DNA from: an uncultured Coleofasciculus sp.
Lineage (GTDB): Bacteria; Cyanobacteriota; Cyanobacteriia; Cyanobacteriales; Coleofasciculaceae
Assembly (NCBI GenBank): GCA_937127375.1
Contig: CAKZMA010000093.1
Coordinates: forward strand, 1-36,926
Length of the DNA: 36,926 nt
Reading direction: 5' to 3'
The position numbers and the translations under genes were made by a program. The notes beneath the pieces were generated by a model that had not been told where the DNA came from, did no database searches, and saw nothing but the letters and a program-made list of their open reading frames with translations. Below, piece by piece: positions 25,425-35,135 of this stretch (position 1 is its first letter; every line of letters begins with the position of its first letter).

Positions 25425-26822
25425 TTAATTACATAAACTAAAATCAAAAAATACTTCTTTTTCTAAATCTGAACTTACATTTAACTGATTTATCTTTAAC
25501 AAAGATAAGTCTTTGAGGCGTACTTCAGGATTAGCAACAATATTTTGAAGCAATATTTCTATGTGTTCCAAGATCCCAACAATCGTTTCCTTGTCAAAGC
25601 GGTGGCTATAATATGCAATTTCTATTCCTAGTTTTGAACTTGGATAAAAGACAATATTGAGTGGATAATTCGTCCAGTAAAAGTTGCTATGGAGTTCTAG
25701 CTCTATATCTTCCCATTCCGGTAAACTCTCATTATTGGTGACTTTCTCGAACACTACTAAACTCTCGAACAAAGAGCGATCGCGCGGCACTTCACTCCAC
25801 CCTTGAATCTTGATCAGTGGACTGTATTCGTACTGACGCATTTCCACCAGTTGCTCCTGAAGCTGTTTGAGCCAAGACAGTAGATACTGTTCTCGATCAA
25901 CCTCGATCCATACAGGTAAACTGTTGATTAACATCCCAATCACCGAATCAGCCCCTTTTAGGTCTACTGGACGACCAGCAACAGTACATCCATAAACTAC
26001 TTTTTGTTCATCAGTGTAGTCACTGAGCAGCAAAGCCCAAACTCCCTGCAATAGCGTGAATAATGTGAGTTTATGTTGGCGAGCAAATAACTGTAATGCC
26101 GCTGTAGAATCTTTTGATAGATAGGTGATTTGATGAGCGACTTTTTCTTCCTGGCTGGATAAGTTCTCAACATCCAAATTAGTTAAGGAAGTAGTAGATT
26201 TTAATCCTTTTAGCTTCTGTTGCCAGAAAACCTCCGCTTTAGATAAGTCTTGCTTTTGTAACCAAGCGATGTAGTCGCCAAAAGAACTACTAACTGCAAA
26301 TGAAATATCTTTCCCCTTACAAAAGGCTTGATATAGTTGACCAACTTCCTGAAAAATTAATGCAAGTGACCAACCATCTGCAATGATAAAGTGTGCGCTA
26401 AAGACAAATTCGTAATAAGTCTCGCTAAACTCAAACAGATTCAGCCGCATCAGGAAGTCTTGGGATAAATCAAAACCTTGTTTACGGTCTTCTTCCAGAA
26501 ATGCTTCTAATCTTTTGTGCTGTTCGACTGGCTCTATTCCCCGCCAATTGTGCTGGTTTAGGGGTACTACTACTTGATTATACACAATCTGCACAGGTTT
26601 TTCAATATCTTCCCAATAGAAATTGGTACGCAAGCTGGTGTGCCGATTGACTACTTCCTGCCAAGCCCGGTGAAAAGCATTAACATTAAGCTTGCCACGC
26701 AAAGACAAAGCCATCTGAACTAAATATAATGAACTCAAGTCAGGAGCATAAGTACAGTGAAAAAGGATACCTTCCTGTAGCGGCGATAGTTCGTAAATAT
26801 CTTGAATTTTTTCGTTTTCCAT
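25425..26822 (-). CDS. Free-standing condensation domain with mutated catalytic motif
   Basis: A 465-residue protein that is a complete C domain and nothing else. Its N-terminus (KIQDIYELSPLQEGILFH) and overall sequence closely resemble the first C domain of gene 9 (NIQDIYELSPAQHGILFH), which follows an E domain and so should be a DCL C domain. The active-site motif HHxxxDG reads H-F-I-I-A-D-G: the second His, the key catalytic residue, is Phe (codon TTT on the coding strand). Gene 9 has HHLILDG at the same place. The protein ends just after the domain (FDFSLCN), where gene 9 runs on into its A domain. By position it lies between the Gly-loaded PCP of gene 3 and the Dab module of gene 5. It may be a structural or docking relic, or may work by another mechanism. 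No strong Shine-Dalgarno is visible. Base composition is AT-rich compared with the surrounding modules. Confidence 0.92.
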   Translation of the reverse strand: MENEKIQDIYELSPLQEGILFHCTYAPDLSSLYLVQMALSLRGKLNVNAFHRAWQEVVNRHTSLRTNFYWEDIEKPVQIVYNQVVVPLNQHNWRGIEPVEQHKRLEAFLEEDRKQGFDLSQDFLMRLNLFEFSETYYEFVFSAHFIIADGWSLALIFQEVGQLYQAFCKGKDISFAVSSSFGDYIAWLQKQDLSKAEVFWQQKLKGLKSTTSLTNLDVENLSSQEEKVAHQITYLSKDSTAALQLFARQHKLTLFTLLQGVWALLLSDYTDEQKVVYGCTVAGRPVDLKGADSVIGMLINSLPVWIEVDREQYLLSWLKQLQEQLVEMRQYEYSPLIKIQGWSEVPRDRSLFESLVVFEKVTNNESLPEWEDIELELHSNFYWTNYPLNIVFYPSSKLGIEIAYYSHRFDKETIVGILEHIEILLQNIVANPEVRLKDLSLLKINQLNVSSDLEKEVFFDFSLCN

Positions 26823-26905
26823 CTTGAATTTATGAGTAAATTGGACGCATTAGTTTCATGGCGTTTTTGCTTATTTGAGCAGTGCTAACTGCAGTTTTAT
26901 AGCTA

Positions 26906-29900
26906 CTAACCGCTTGTATTTTTACTCGATCGCTTGATTTTATTTAGTATTTTATTAAGGTCTTTTTGATTGAGATGAGCTTGGGGAAAGTTTGAAGAAG
27001 TGTAGCTTTTAGATTCATTTGATTTTGGAATTGAAGACATCGGCTCAGTTTCTACTACTTGTTCAGACTGGAAAGTTTGTAACATATTGGCTACTGCTGC
27101 TAACTCAGCAATTGTCTGGTTATCAAATAACTGTTTTGGAGTAAGCGACAAACCCGTTTGATTAGCTTTGTAGATAATTTTGATGCTTACAAATGAATCT
27201 CCACCTAATTCAAAAAAGTTATCGTGGATGCCAATTCTCTCAACACCGAGAACTTGACTCCAAATTTCGGATAGAACTTGCTCCACTGGAGTCCTTGGAG
27301 GCACAAAGGTGCCTTCAGGTCTAAGGTTGGTGAAATCTGGTACAGGCAGCGCTTTGCGGTCTACCTTACCATTGGGAGTGAGTGGTAGTGACTTCAGCCT
27401 TACAAATAGCGACGGCACCATATAGTTAGGTAACTTTTTCTCTAAAAAGCTCCGCAGTTCATGGGTTATATCCTCGAAGGACACCTGACCAACGATATAA
27501 GCCACCAAACGCTTGTTACCCGGTTCATCCTCGCGCAATATCACCACCGCTTGTTCTACGGCTGGGTGTTGCCGCAGCAGGGATTCAATTTCCCCTAACT
27601 CAATCCGGAAGCCACGCAGTTTTACCTGATGATCAATGCGCTCGATGTACTCAATCGTGCCATCGGCAAGGTAACGCGCCAAGTCCCCCGTCTTGTACAA
27701 CCTCCCAGCTACCGGATGGTGGATTAACCTTTGTGCCATCAGTTCGGGGCGATTTAAATAGCCTCGCGCCAGTCCCGCACCACCGATGTGCAACTCACCG
27801 GGAATACCAATCGGCACGGGTTGCCCAGAGGTATCGAGTAGATACACCTGAGTATTAGCAATCGGACTTCCAATCGGCACTGTCGCTTTGACCAATTTGG
27901 TTGCCTCTACCTGGCAGACAGTAGACCAAATCGTGGTTTCCGTCGGTCCGTACAGGTTCCAGACCGCAGCACCTCTTGCCAATAACTGCTCGGCTAAATC
28001 GCGGGGTAATGCTTCGCCGCCACAGAGGATTTTCAACTGAGGACTACCTTGCCAACCCGCCGCCAGCAGCATTTGCCAAGTGGCTGGAGTCGCTTGCATC
28101 ACTGTTGCCCCCGCAGTAGTGAGCTGCTCGATGAGCTGTTTGCCATCGCTGGCAACTTCCCGACTAACTAATGCAACACGGGCACCCGTAATTAGAGGGA
28201 GGTAGAGTTCTAAGGCAGCAATATCAAAGGAGATAGAGGTAACAGCTAGGAGTACGTCAGTCTGTGTTAATCCTGGCTGGCGCTGCATGGAGGTTAAGAA
28301 GTTAACCACACCCCCATGGGGAATTTGTACCCCTTTAGGTTTTCCTGTGGAACCTGAGGTGTAGATGACGTAAGCTAGGTTTTCCGGTGTGGTGCTGCTA
28401 GTTGGGTTATCTGGGCTTTCTTGGCTGATGGTGTACCAATCTGTATCCAAGCAGACGACTTGTGCCTGATGAGAGGGTAGCCTAGAGAGTAACCGTTTCT
28501 GGGTCAGCAATACAGGCATTTGAGCATCTGACACCATCAAGGCAAGGCGTTGTTGAGGGTAGGCAGGGTCTAGGGGGACATAGGCTCCACCCGCTTTGAG
28601 GATGCCCAAAAGCCCTACTACCATCTCGATTGAGCGCTCAAGGCAAATCCCCACCAAGACTTCGGGTTTGACACCCAGCGTTTTCAGGTAGTGTGCCAGT
28701 TGATTGGCTCGTTGGTTAAGTTCTCGATAGGTGAGCTGTTCATCCTCAAACACCACTGCCACAGCATTAGGGGTACGCTCCACCTGGGCTTCAAATAGCT
28801 GATGAATACAGGCATTTTTGGGATAATCGGCTGCGGTTTGATTCCACTCCTCCCACAATTGATGCTGTTCGGCGGCACTTAACAGGGGTAAGTCACACAG
28901 GTGCTGGTCAGGATTGGCGACAATGCCTTCTAATAAGGTCTGAAAATGACCTACCATCCGAGCGATCGTGGCAGCCTCAAATAGGTCACTGTTGTACTCT
29001 AATCTTCCTGTGAGACCTGATTTCGTCTCTACCAAATCAAGAGTCAAGTCAAACTGTGCCGTCTTAGTCTCAACTCGTTCTAAAGGGCTTAGGGTTAAAC
29101 CCGGAAGCTCTAGGTTCGTTTTTGGGAAATTGAAATTTTGGAGAATAAACATCACCTGGAACAACGGCGGGTAACTCAAATCTCGTGCTATTTGTAATTC
29201 TTCTACGAGCTTTTCAAACGGCAAGTCTTGATGAGCATAAGCTCCCAAAGTTACCTCTTGCACCCGTTTTAACAATTCCCGAAAGCTGGGATTGCTAGAC
29301 AAATCAGTACGCAGCACCAAGGTGTTGACAAAAAAACCAATTAGCCCCTCTATTTCCGTTCGGTTGCGGTTAGCAATGGGCGAACCCACCAGAATGTCAT
29401 CAGCCCCCGTATAGCGATAGAGTAAGGTGTTGAATGCTGCCAGCAGTGTCATAAATAGAGTGGACTGTGTCTGCTGGCTTAAAGCTTTAAGTGCCTTGGT
29501 GAGCGTATTGGGCAGTATAAATAATTGGGTTGCACCTCGGAAGGTTTGAACTGGCGGTCGCGGACGGTCAGTGGGAAGTTGTAACAGGGTAGGAGCGCCA
29601 TCAAGTTGCTGCTTCCAGTAAGACAGCTCTTTGTTGAGTGTTTCCCCCTGCAAGTACTGCCTCTGCCATAGGGCGAAGTCGGCATATTGGATAGGTAATT
29701 CAGGCAACGGTGAAGCTTGACCTTTAGAGAAAGCGTCGTACAGTAAATTCAACTCATGGAAAAGTACCCTGCCAATCGACCATCCATCTGAGACAATGTG
29801 GTGCATCACGAGCAGCAGCAAATGTTCTGCATCTCCCAATTGCAGTAGTGTTACCCGCAATAATGGACCTTGTACTAGGTCAAATAAGCGTTGAGCTTCT

Positions 29901-30424
29901 TCGATAACCAGACGCTGTGCTTCAGCTTCCCGCTCGGCTTTGAGTATTCCTCGCAAATCTATCGGCGGCAGTGTAAAGGTTACGGTTGGTGAAATAACCT
30001 GAATGGGTTGACCATCGAGGTTCTTCAAGGTCGTTCGCAAGGCTTCGTGGCGCTGAATGATTTCCCTAAAACTTTGCTCTAGAACGTCTACTTGAAGCGC
30101 ACCAGTGATTTTAATTGTCCCAGCTAAGTGGTAAGCTGCATTTTCACCCTCTATTTGGTTGAGAAACCACATTCTTTGCTGGGCAAAAGATAAGGGTAAG
30201 TTCATGTCTCGTGAGACAGGCATAATCGTCTCACCCATAGAACTTGAAACATTATCAGTTTTTTGTAAAAACTTGATTATTTCTGCTTTTCGCTCTTGGA
30301 GTTGGGTTAGTAAATCGGGTGTTAGCGTCTCTTTTGGAGCGCTGTAACACAACTTGTCACCGTTAATCCATAGTTTCACGTCTAGACGGTGAAAGTCAGA
30401 TAAAAGCTTATCAATCTTTTTCAT
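26906..30424 (-). CDS. NRPS: TubC docking-C-A(Gly)-PCP, with an E-type tail but no E domain
   Basis: A 1172-residue module. Residues 1-55 (MKKIDKLLSDFHRLDVKLW onward) match the TubC N-terminal docking fold, suited to receive the chain from the PKS. C domain ~75-500 with intact HHIVSDG (~207), LCL-like. A domain ~541-1030; code D-I-L-Q-L-G-L-I-W plus K, the established glycine code. PCP at ~1072 has LGGDS, the form usually found before epimerase domains. Only ~65 residues follow, yet their end (LNQKDLNKILNKIKR) matches the end of gene 8 (VSQKDLNRLLGQIR), where it lies after a real E domain. This looks like clean loss of an E domain with the PCP core and donor docking tail kept; an E domain would be pointless on glycine. 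The A domain is very similar to the second A domain of gene 5. The start is fixed by the four-base overlap with the PKS stop. Confidence 0.95.
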   Translation of the reverse strand: MKKIDKLLSDFHRLDVKLWINGDKLCYSAPKETLTPDLLTQLQERKAEIIKFLQKTDNVSSSMGETIMPVSRDMNLPLSFAQQRMWFLNQIEGENAAYHLAGTIKITGALQVDVLEQSFREIIQRHEALRTTLKNLDGQPIQVISPTVTFTLPPIDLRGILKAEREAEAQRLVIEEAQRLFDLVQGPLLRVTLLQLGDAEHLLLLVMHHIVSDGWSIGRVLFHELNLLYDAFSKGQASPLPELPIQYADFALWQRQYLQGETLNKELSYWKQQLDGAPTLLQLPTDRPRPPVQTFRGATQLFILPNTLTKALKALSQQTQSTLFMTLLAAFNTLLYRYTGADDILVGSPIANRNRTEIEGLIGFFVNTLVLRTDLSSNPSFRELLKRVQEVTLGAYAHQDLPFEKLVEELQIARDLSYPPLFQVMFILQNFNFPKTNLELPGLTLSPLERVETKTAQFDLTLDLVETKSGLTGRLEYNSDLFEAATIARMVGHFQTLLEGIVANPDQHLCDLPLLSAAEQHQLWEEWNQTAADYPKNACIHQLFEAQVERTPNAVAVVFEDEQLTYRELNQRANQLAHYLKTLGVKPEVLVGICLERSIEMVVGLLGILKAGGAYVPLDPAYPQQRLALMVSDAQMPVLLTQKRLLSRLPSHQAQVVCLDTDWYTISQESPDNPTSSTTPENLAYVIYTSGSTGKPKGVQIPHGGVVNFLTSMQRQPGLTQTDVLLAVTSISFDIAALELYLPLITGARVALVSREVASDGKQLIEQLTTAGATVMQATPATWQMLLAAGWQGSPQLKILCGGEALPRDLAEQLLARGAAVWNLYGPTETTIWSTVCQVEATKLVKATVPIGSPIANTQVYLLDTSGQPVPIGIPGELHIGGAGLARGYLNRPELMAQRLIHHPVAGRLYKTGDLARYLADGTIEYIERIDHQVKLRGFRIELGEIESLLRQHPAVEQAVVILREDEPGNKRLVAYIVGQVSFEDITHELRSFLEKKLPNYMVPSLFVRLKSLPLTPNGKVDRKALPVPDFTNLRPEGTFVPPRTPVEQVLSEIWSQVLGVERIGIHDNFFELGGDSFVSIKIIYKANQTGLSLTPKQLFDNQTIAELAAVANMLQTFQSEQVVETEPMSSIPKSNESKSYTSSNFPQAHLNQKDLNKILNKIKRSSKNTSG
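30421..30424 (-). other. ATGA stop/start overlap of PKS and gene 3
   Basis: The TGA of the PKS and the ATG of the TubC-containing NRPS overlap by four bases, a common sign of translational coupling. It fits two proteins that must dock to each other in equal amounts. Confidence 0.9.
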
Positions 30425-33400
30425 ATTTTTCCCTCCTCGCGATCACCCACAGCAACAGGTATAACAGCGTTCAGTTGAGTCTCGATGTACTCCGACACAT
30501 CGGCTATTGTAGGAGCCTTAAAGAGAATGTTTACCGGAAACTCGACCTGGAACTTTTTACGTATCCGAGAAATAAGTTGGGTAGCCAATAAGGAATGTCC
30601 GCCCAGTTCAAAAAAGTTGTCGTAAATTCCTATCTGTTTCATTCCTAGAAGTTCTTGCCAAATATGAGAAATTGTTTGCTCAATTTCATTTCTGGGAGCT
30701 ATGTAATCATTCTGTAAATCTGGTCGCGAGTAAACAGAGAGCGCATTACTAGACTTGGACGCAGCCTTCTCGTGTGAAGATTCTAACTTAATCCATTGGT
30801 TAATCCTCGCTTGCAAATCACCCGTTGAAACGACAACCTGACTCAGCCCACTGTTAGATAAAAGACATTGAAAAGCCTTGACTCCTTCTTGGGAGTTAAT
30901 CGCAAATTCTGCTAAGGTTGAACCCCACGATGCACTCTTGGATGGATCTTCTCCAATTTGCCAGCTATCCCAATTTATGCTCATCCACGAGATAGAACGA
31001 GTTTGATGATGTTGCCGAGTAAACGCATCCATGAAAAGATTCGCTGATGAATAAGCAACAGACCCTAATCCCCCCAAAACCGTGGATAATGAGGAAAGCA
31101 ATACACAAAAGTTAATTTCTCGACCTTGCAAGAGTTTTTCTAATACTAATAATCCGTATACTTTGGGATGAAACTGTTTTTCGCAATTCGCCTCACTGGT
31201 ATTTTCAACTGTATTAAACTGTCCTCCTAAAATTCCAGCTGCATGGAATACACCATTAAGTTCACCAAAGCGTAACTCTACCTGATGGATGAGAGATTGC
31301 ATTTGTGTGAGGTTAGCTACATCCACACTGGCAATCAAAACTTCAGCGCCCAATGCTTCGAGTTCCCTGACTTTCCGAATTTTGCGGCTGATGCCATCTT
31401 GCTTGTCATGCGTTACCAGCCATTGTTCCCACTCGTCCTTTGCAGGAAAAGCTGAACGTCCTGTCAAGATGAGCTTGGCTTGTACCGTCTTTGCCAGATA
31501 TTCTGCTAGAACCAGCCCAATGCCGCCGAGTCCACCTGTAATCAGATAGACTCCTCCTTTCCTCAAGCGCGATGTCCCTTCAACCGCGTCTTCTAAATGA
31601 ATGGGTTCAAAGGTTTGTACCCAGCGATGATTTCCCCGATAGGCAATAATTCGGTCGGAAGATTGGATGGCGAGTTCTGCTAGTAGTTGATCTACCAGCT
31701 TCTCGGTAGCGGGAATAACAATATCAATGCTACGACAATTGAGGTTTGGATATTCTTGAGAAATGACGTTAACAGGCCCAAGTAACGTAGCTTTTTCCGG
31801 ACACAAGGTTTCCTCTCCTGTCACGTCCTGCAAGTTATTGGAAACAACCAAAATTTGAACGTCATCAGCAAGATTTTCTTTTCCGAGTGCTTGTGCGAGA
31901 AACAGCAAGCTATAGAATCCTAAATCTTGAGCGCAATCAATAAGTTCAATTTCTAATTCTGAGTGTCTATTTGGCTTAGATACAGAGCTAAAAATCCCTG
32001 TTTCTTTTTCAGTGACACTCCATAAATGAACAATCTTGCTGGGTCGCTTATCTTGGGTGATCAGTGCATCAACTAATGCTTTATAGTCATCTTTTTGCCG
32101 AGGATTAAGACTATATACACCATCGCTTAATTGACTGAATCCTGACCCAACTTTCACGATAATGACATCTTGACTTGCCTGTTGGAGGTGTTCTACTAGT
32201 TGGACACCCAAACCACACTCATCAACAAACACGAGTATGCTAGAGTGAACCGATGTGCCGTTCACTTTACAGGTGGAGGTAATGGAGCGTTTCCACGAAG
32301 GAACATAGAACCAATCAGCAATGTTTGGCTTTTTGCTCAACGTTACCTGGCGACTATTCGCTGATTCCTCTGGTGGGTCGATCCAATAGCGTTGGCGTTC
32401 AAAGGGGTAAGTGGGTAACGGGATGCGATAGCGAAGTCTTGCTGCTTTGAGCAGATCGCGTTGTTCATGAGCATAAAAACCCGACCAATCGACCTGAACT
32501 CCTTCTAGCCAGAGTTTGCCTAGGGTATTCAGTATAAATGCCACATCGGACTGTTCCTCCTGGGGATGGCGCAGGGAAGACAGCACCACTCGTTCAGTTG
32601 CCTGCTGTTTGGTCAAGGTGCTTAACGTTCGTCCTGGTCCCACTTCTAAGAAAATGGCTTGAGCATCCTTGAGTAACTCGCTAATACCTTCTGCAAACCG
32701 CACGCCTTGACGTAGATGCCTTGCCCAGTAATTGGGATCTGTGGCGTCTGCGGCGGTAATCCAAGTGCCAGTGACATTGGAAATAAAGGGGATTTGGGGA
32801 GGATTGAGCTTGACGGTATGAAGATGCTGGGTGAACGTCCCGATAATGGGGTTCATCATCGGCGAATGAAAGGCATGGGAGGTATGCAAGCGACGGTAGC
32901 CGATTCCCTTTGCCTCCAGTTGCTGTTCCAGTTGTTCTACTGCTTCCACTGAACCGGAAACCACACTTAAACAGGGTGCATTACTGGCAGCCAGAGCGAG
33001 TGGTTCACCTAAAAAGGGTTGCACCTCATCGGCAGATAAATTCACCGAAACCATTGCCCCGGAAGGCATTTGCTGCATCAACCGTCCCCGAGTGGCAACT
33101 AATGCCAAAGCATCTTCTAAACTGAAAACACCTGCCAGACAAGCGGCGACGTATTCCCCAATGCTATGCCCGATCAGGGCTTGGGGTTGCACTCCCCAGG
33201 ACATCCATAATTTAGCCAGGGCGTACTCGATCGCAAAAAGTACAGGTTGGGTAATCGCCGTTTGCTTGAGTTGGTCTGTTGCCTGTTCTACGTCTTCTGG
33301 GGCTGGATACAAACAGGAGCGCAAATCGATACCCAGATGAGGTTGGAGTAGGTCAAAACAGCGATCGCATTCTTCTCGGAATGTTGGTTCACTCTGATAC

Positions 33401-35073
33401 AGTTCCCGCCCCATGTTGACATACTGCGCTCCCTGTCCAGTACATAAGAACACAATCGAGCGATCGCTTGATTCCTGAAATTGGCTAAAAACTCGTTGCG
33501 GATTCCCTGATTCTAGGGCGTTTACGGCATCTTCAAGGTCTTGGGCGACGACCATGCGGCGATGCTCAAACCTCCGACGACCCACTTGGAGAGTGTAAGC
33601 GATATCCGCTAAGTTGAGGTCTGGATGCTGCTGTAAATGAGACGCCAGATTCCTGGTTGCTGTTGCCAAAGCCGAAGCCGTTTTAGCAGAAATCACCAAC
33701 AGATGAGACTGTCTCTCCTGTTGACCCGTTAAGGTATCAGTTGTCTCCAGAACCTTAGCCTCGACAGCAGGCGCTTCTTCCAGAATTACGTGGACATTTG
33801 TGCCGCCAAATCCGAAGGAACTCACCCCAGCACGGCGAGGAGTGCCATTCCTCTTCCATTCAGAACAGTGGGTATTCACATAAAAAGGGCTATTTGCAAA
33901 ATCAATTTGCGGATTGGGTGTCTCAAAATTCAGACTAGGAGGTAATACTTGATGATGCAGAGCTAAAGCCGTTTTAATTAAGCCCGTTATCCCAGCAGCA
34001 GCATCCAAATGCCCCACATTAGTTTTCACTGAACCGATCGCACAGTATCCTTTTTTATCAGTCGTGTCTCGAAATGCTCGCGTCATTGCTGCGATTTCAA
34101 TCGGGTCCCCCAAAGGAGTTCCGGTGCCATGGGTTTCCATATAGCTAATTGTGTCTGGCTCCACTTCAGCCATGAGTTGAGCCGCTCGAATGACCCGGGC
34201 TTGACCCTCTTCACTCGGCGCTGTGTAACCCACTTTTAACGCACCATCATTATTAATCGCTGAACCTTTGATCACCGTATAAATATAATCCCCATCCGCC
34301 AAAGCATCCTCGAGTCGTTTGAGGACAACTACACCAATTCCGTTCCCAGCAATTGTGCCATTTGCCTTGCTATCGAATGCTCGACAATGACCATCAGGAG
34401 AAACGATTTCCTCTGGTGATAGGGTTAACTCGTTCTGCGGAACTTTCACCGAAACACCAGCCGCCAAAGCCATATCACATTCGCCACTTAATAAACTTTG
34501 GCAGGCTAAATGAACGGCAACTAATGAACTGGAACAAGCCGTTCCTACACTAACACTCGGTCCCTTGAGATTTAATTTATAGGAAACGCGGGTCGGGACG
34601 TAATCCTTATCAATGCCAACCAGCGTTTGTAAGAATCCCCTAGATTCCATCAATTCCCGGTTAGGATAAAGGTTATGGAACGAGTAGGTACTCATCCCCA
34701 CACCCGCATAAACGCCGATGGGTCGTTCTTCTCGTTCAGTGTCATAGCCCGCATTTTCTAAAGCTTCCCAAGCACATTCTAGAAAGAGGCGGTGTTGGGG
34801 GTCCATGGCTTCCGCTTCTCTGGGGTTGAAGCCAAAAAATGAGGCATCAAATTGTTCAACATCCTCTAGGATAGAACCGGATTTGATCGTCTGGCGGGCG
34901 GGTTGATGACCCGTTGATGTTACCTGACTATTCTGTTGAACCGCTGGAAACTCGGTAATTAATTCAACACCATTTTGCAAATTTTCCCAAAATTGATCAA
35001 TGGTATGACTTTTCGGAAAACGACCGGAAATTCCGATGATGGCAATTTCTAATCCGTTTGGCTCGCTCGTCAT
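30421..35073 (-). CDS. Type I modular PKS: KS-AT(malonyl)-KR-ACP
   Basis: A 1550-residue single extension module that adds one C2 unit to the chain from the preceding NRPS. KS: residues ~8-435, active Cys180 in TACSSSL, His315 in HGTGTPLGDP, His355 in KTNVGH. AT: ~540-830, Ser637 in GHSIGEY, and HAFH at 733-736, the pattern of malonyl-CoA-specific ATs. A KR structural half-domain (~890-1150) precedes the catalytic KR with the NADPH motif TGGLGGIG (~1181) and a catalytic Tyr in AYSSAN (~1341). The LDD motif of B-type KRs is not seen, so alcohol stereochemistry cannot be called. No DH, ER or methyltransferase is visible, so a beta-hydroxyacyl product is expected. The carrier (~1470-1545) has LGGHSLL, resembling a PCP more than a classic ACP. 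The stop overlaps the start of the next gene (ATGA). The short C-terminal tail (VGDREEGKI) is a candidate partner for the next protein's TubC-like docking domain. Confidence 0.95.
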   Translation of the reverse strand: MTSEPNGLEIAIIGISGRFPKSHTIDQFWENLQNGVELITEFPAVQQNSQVTSTGHQPARQTIKSGSILEDVEQFDASFFGFNPREAEAMDPQHRLFLECAWEALENAGYDTEREERPIGVYAGVGMSTYSFHNLYPNRELMESRGFLQTLVGIDKDYVPTRVSYKLNLKGPSVSVGTACSSSLVAVHLACQSLLSGECDMALAAGVSVKVPQNELTLSPEEIVSPDGHCRAFDSKANGTIAGNGIGVVVLKRLEDALADGDYIYTVIKGSAINNDGALKVGYTAPSEEGQARVIRAAQLMAEVEPDTISYMETHGTGTPLGDPIEIAAMTRAFRDTTDKKGYCAIGSVKTNVGHLDAAAGITGLIKTALALHHQVLPPSLNFETPNPQIDFANSPFYVNTHCSEWKRNGTPRRAGVSSFGFGGTNVHVILEEAPAVEAKVLETTDTLTGQQERQSHLLVISAKTASALATATRNLASHLQQHPDLNLADIAYTLQVGRRRFEHRRMVVAQDLEDAVNALESGNPQRVFSQFQESSDRSIVFLCTGQGAQYVNMGRELYQSEPTFREECDRCFDLLQPHLGIDLRSCLYPAPEDVEQATDQLKQTAITQPVLFAIEYALAKLWMSWGVQPQALIGHSIGEYVAACLAGVFSLEDALALVATRGRLMQQMPSGAMVSVNLSADEVQPFLGEPLALAASNAPCLSVVSGSVEAVEQLEQQLEAKGIGYRRLHTSHAFHSPMMNPIIGTFTQHLHTVKLNPPQIPFISNVTGTWITAADATDPNYWARHLRQGVRFAEGISELLKDAQAIFLEVGPGRTLSTLTKQQATERVVLSSLRHPQEEQSDVAFILNTLGKLWLEGVQVDWSGFYAHEQRDLLKAARLRYRIPLPTYPFERQRYWIDPPEESANSRQVTLSKKPNIADWFYVPSWKRSITSTCKVNGTSVHSSILVFVDECGLGVQLVEHLQQASQDVIIVKVGSGFSQLSDGVYSLNPRQKDDYKALVDALITQDKRPSKIVHLWSVTEKETGIFSSVSKPNRHSELEIELIDCAQDLGFYSLLFLAQALGKENLADDVQILVVSNNLQDVTGEETLCPEKATLLGPVNVISQEYPNLNCRSIDIVIPATEKLVDQLLAELAIQSSDRIIAYRGNHRWVQTFEPIHLEDAVEGTSRLRKGGVYLITGGLGGIGLVLAEYLAKTVQAKLILTGRSAFPAKDEWEQWLVTHDKQDGISRKIRKVRELEALGAEVLIASVDVANLTQMQSLIHQVELRFGELNGVFHAAGILGGQFNTVENTSEANCEKQFHPKVYGLLVLEKLLQGREINFCVLLSSLSTVLGGLGSVAYSSANLFMDAFTRQHHQTRSISWMSINWDSWQIGEDPSKSASWGSTLAEFAINSQEGVKAFQCLLSNSGLSQVVVSTGDLQARINQWIKLESSHEKAASKSSNALSVYSRPDLQNDYIAPRNEIEQTISHIWQELLGMKQIGIYDNFFELGGHSLLATQLISRIRKKFQVEFPVNILFKAPTIADVSEYIETQLNAVIPVAVGDREEGKI

Positions 35074-35135
35074 AATAACTGCGGGTACTCTCTAACTTAA
35101 ATACTCTATGATTGGCTCGTTTCAATTCGATTAGG

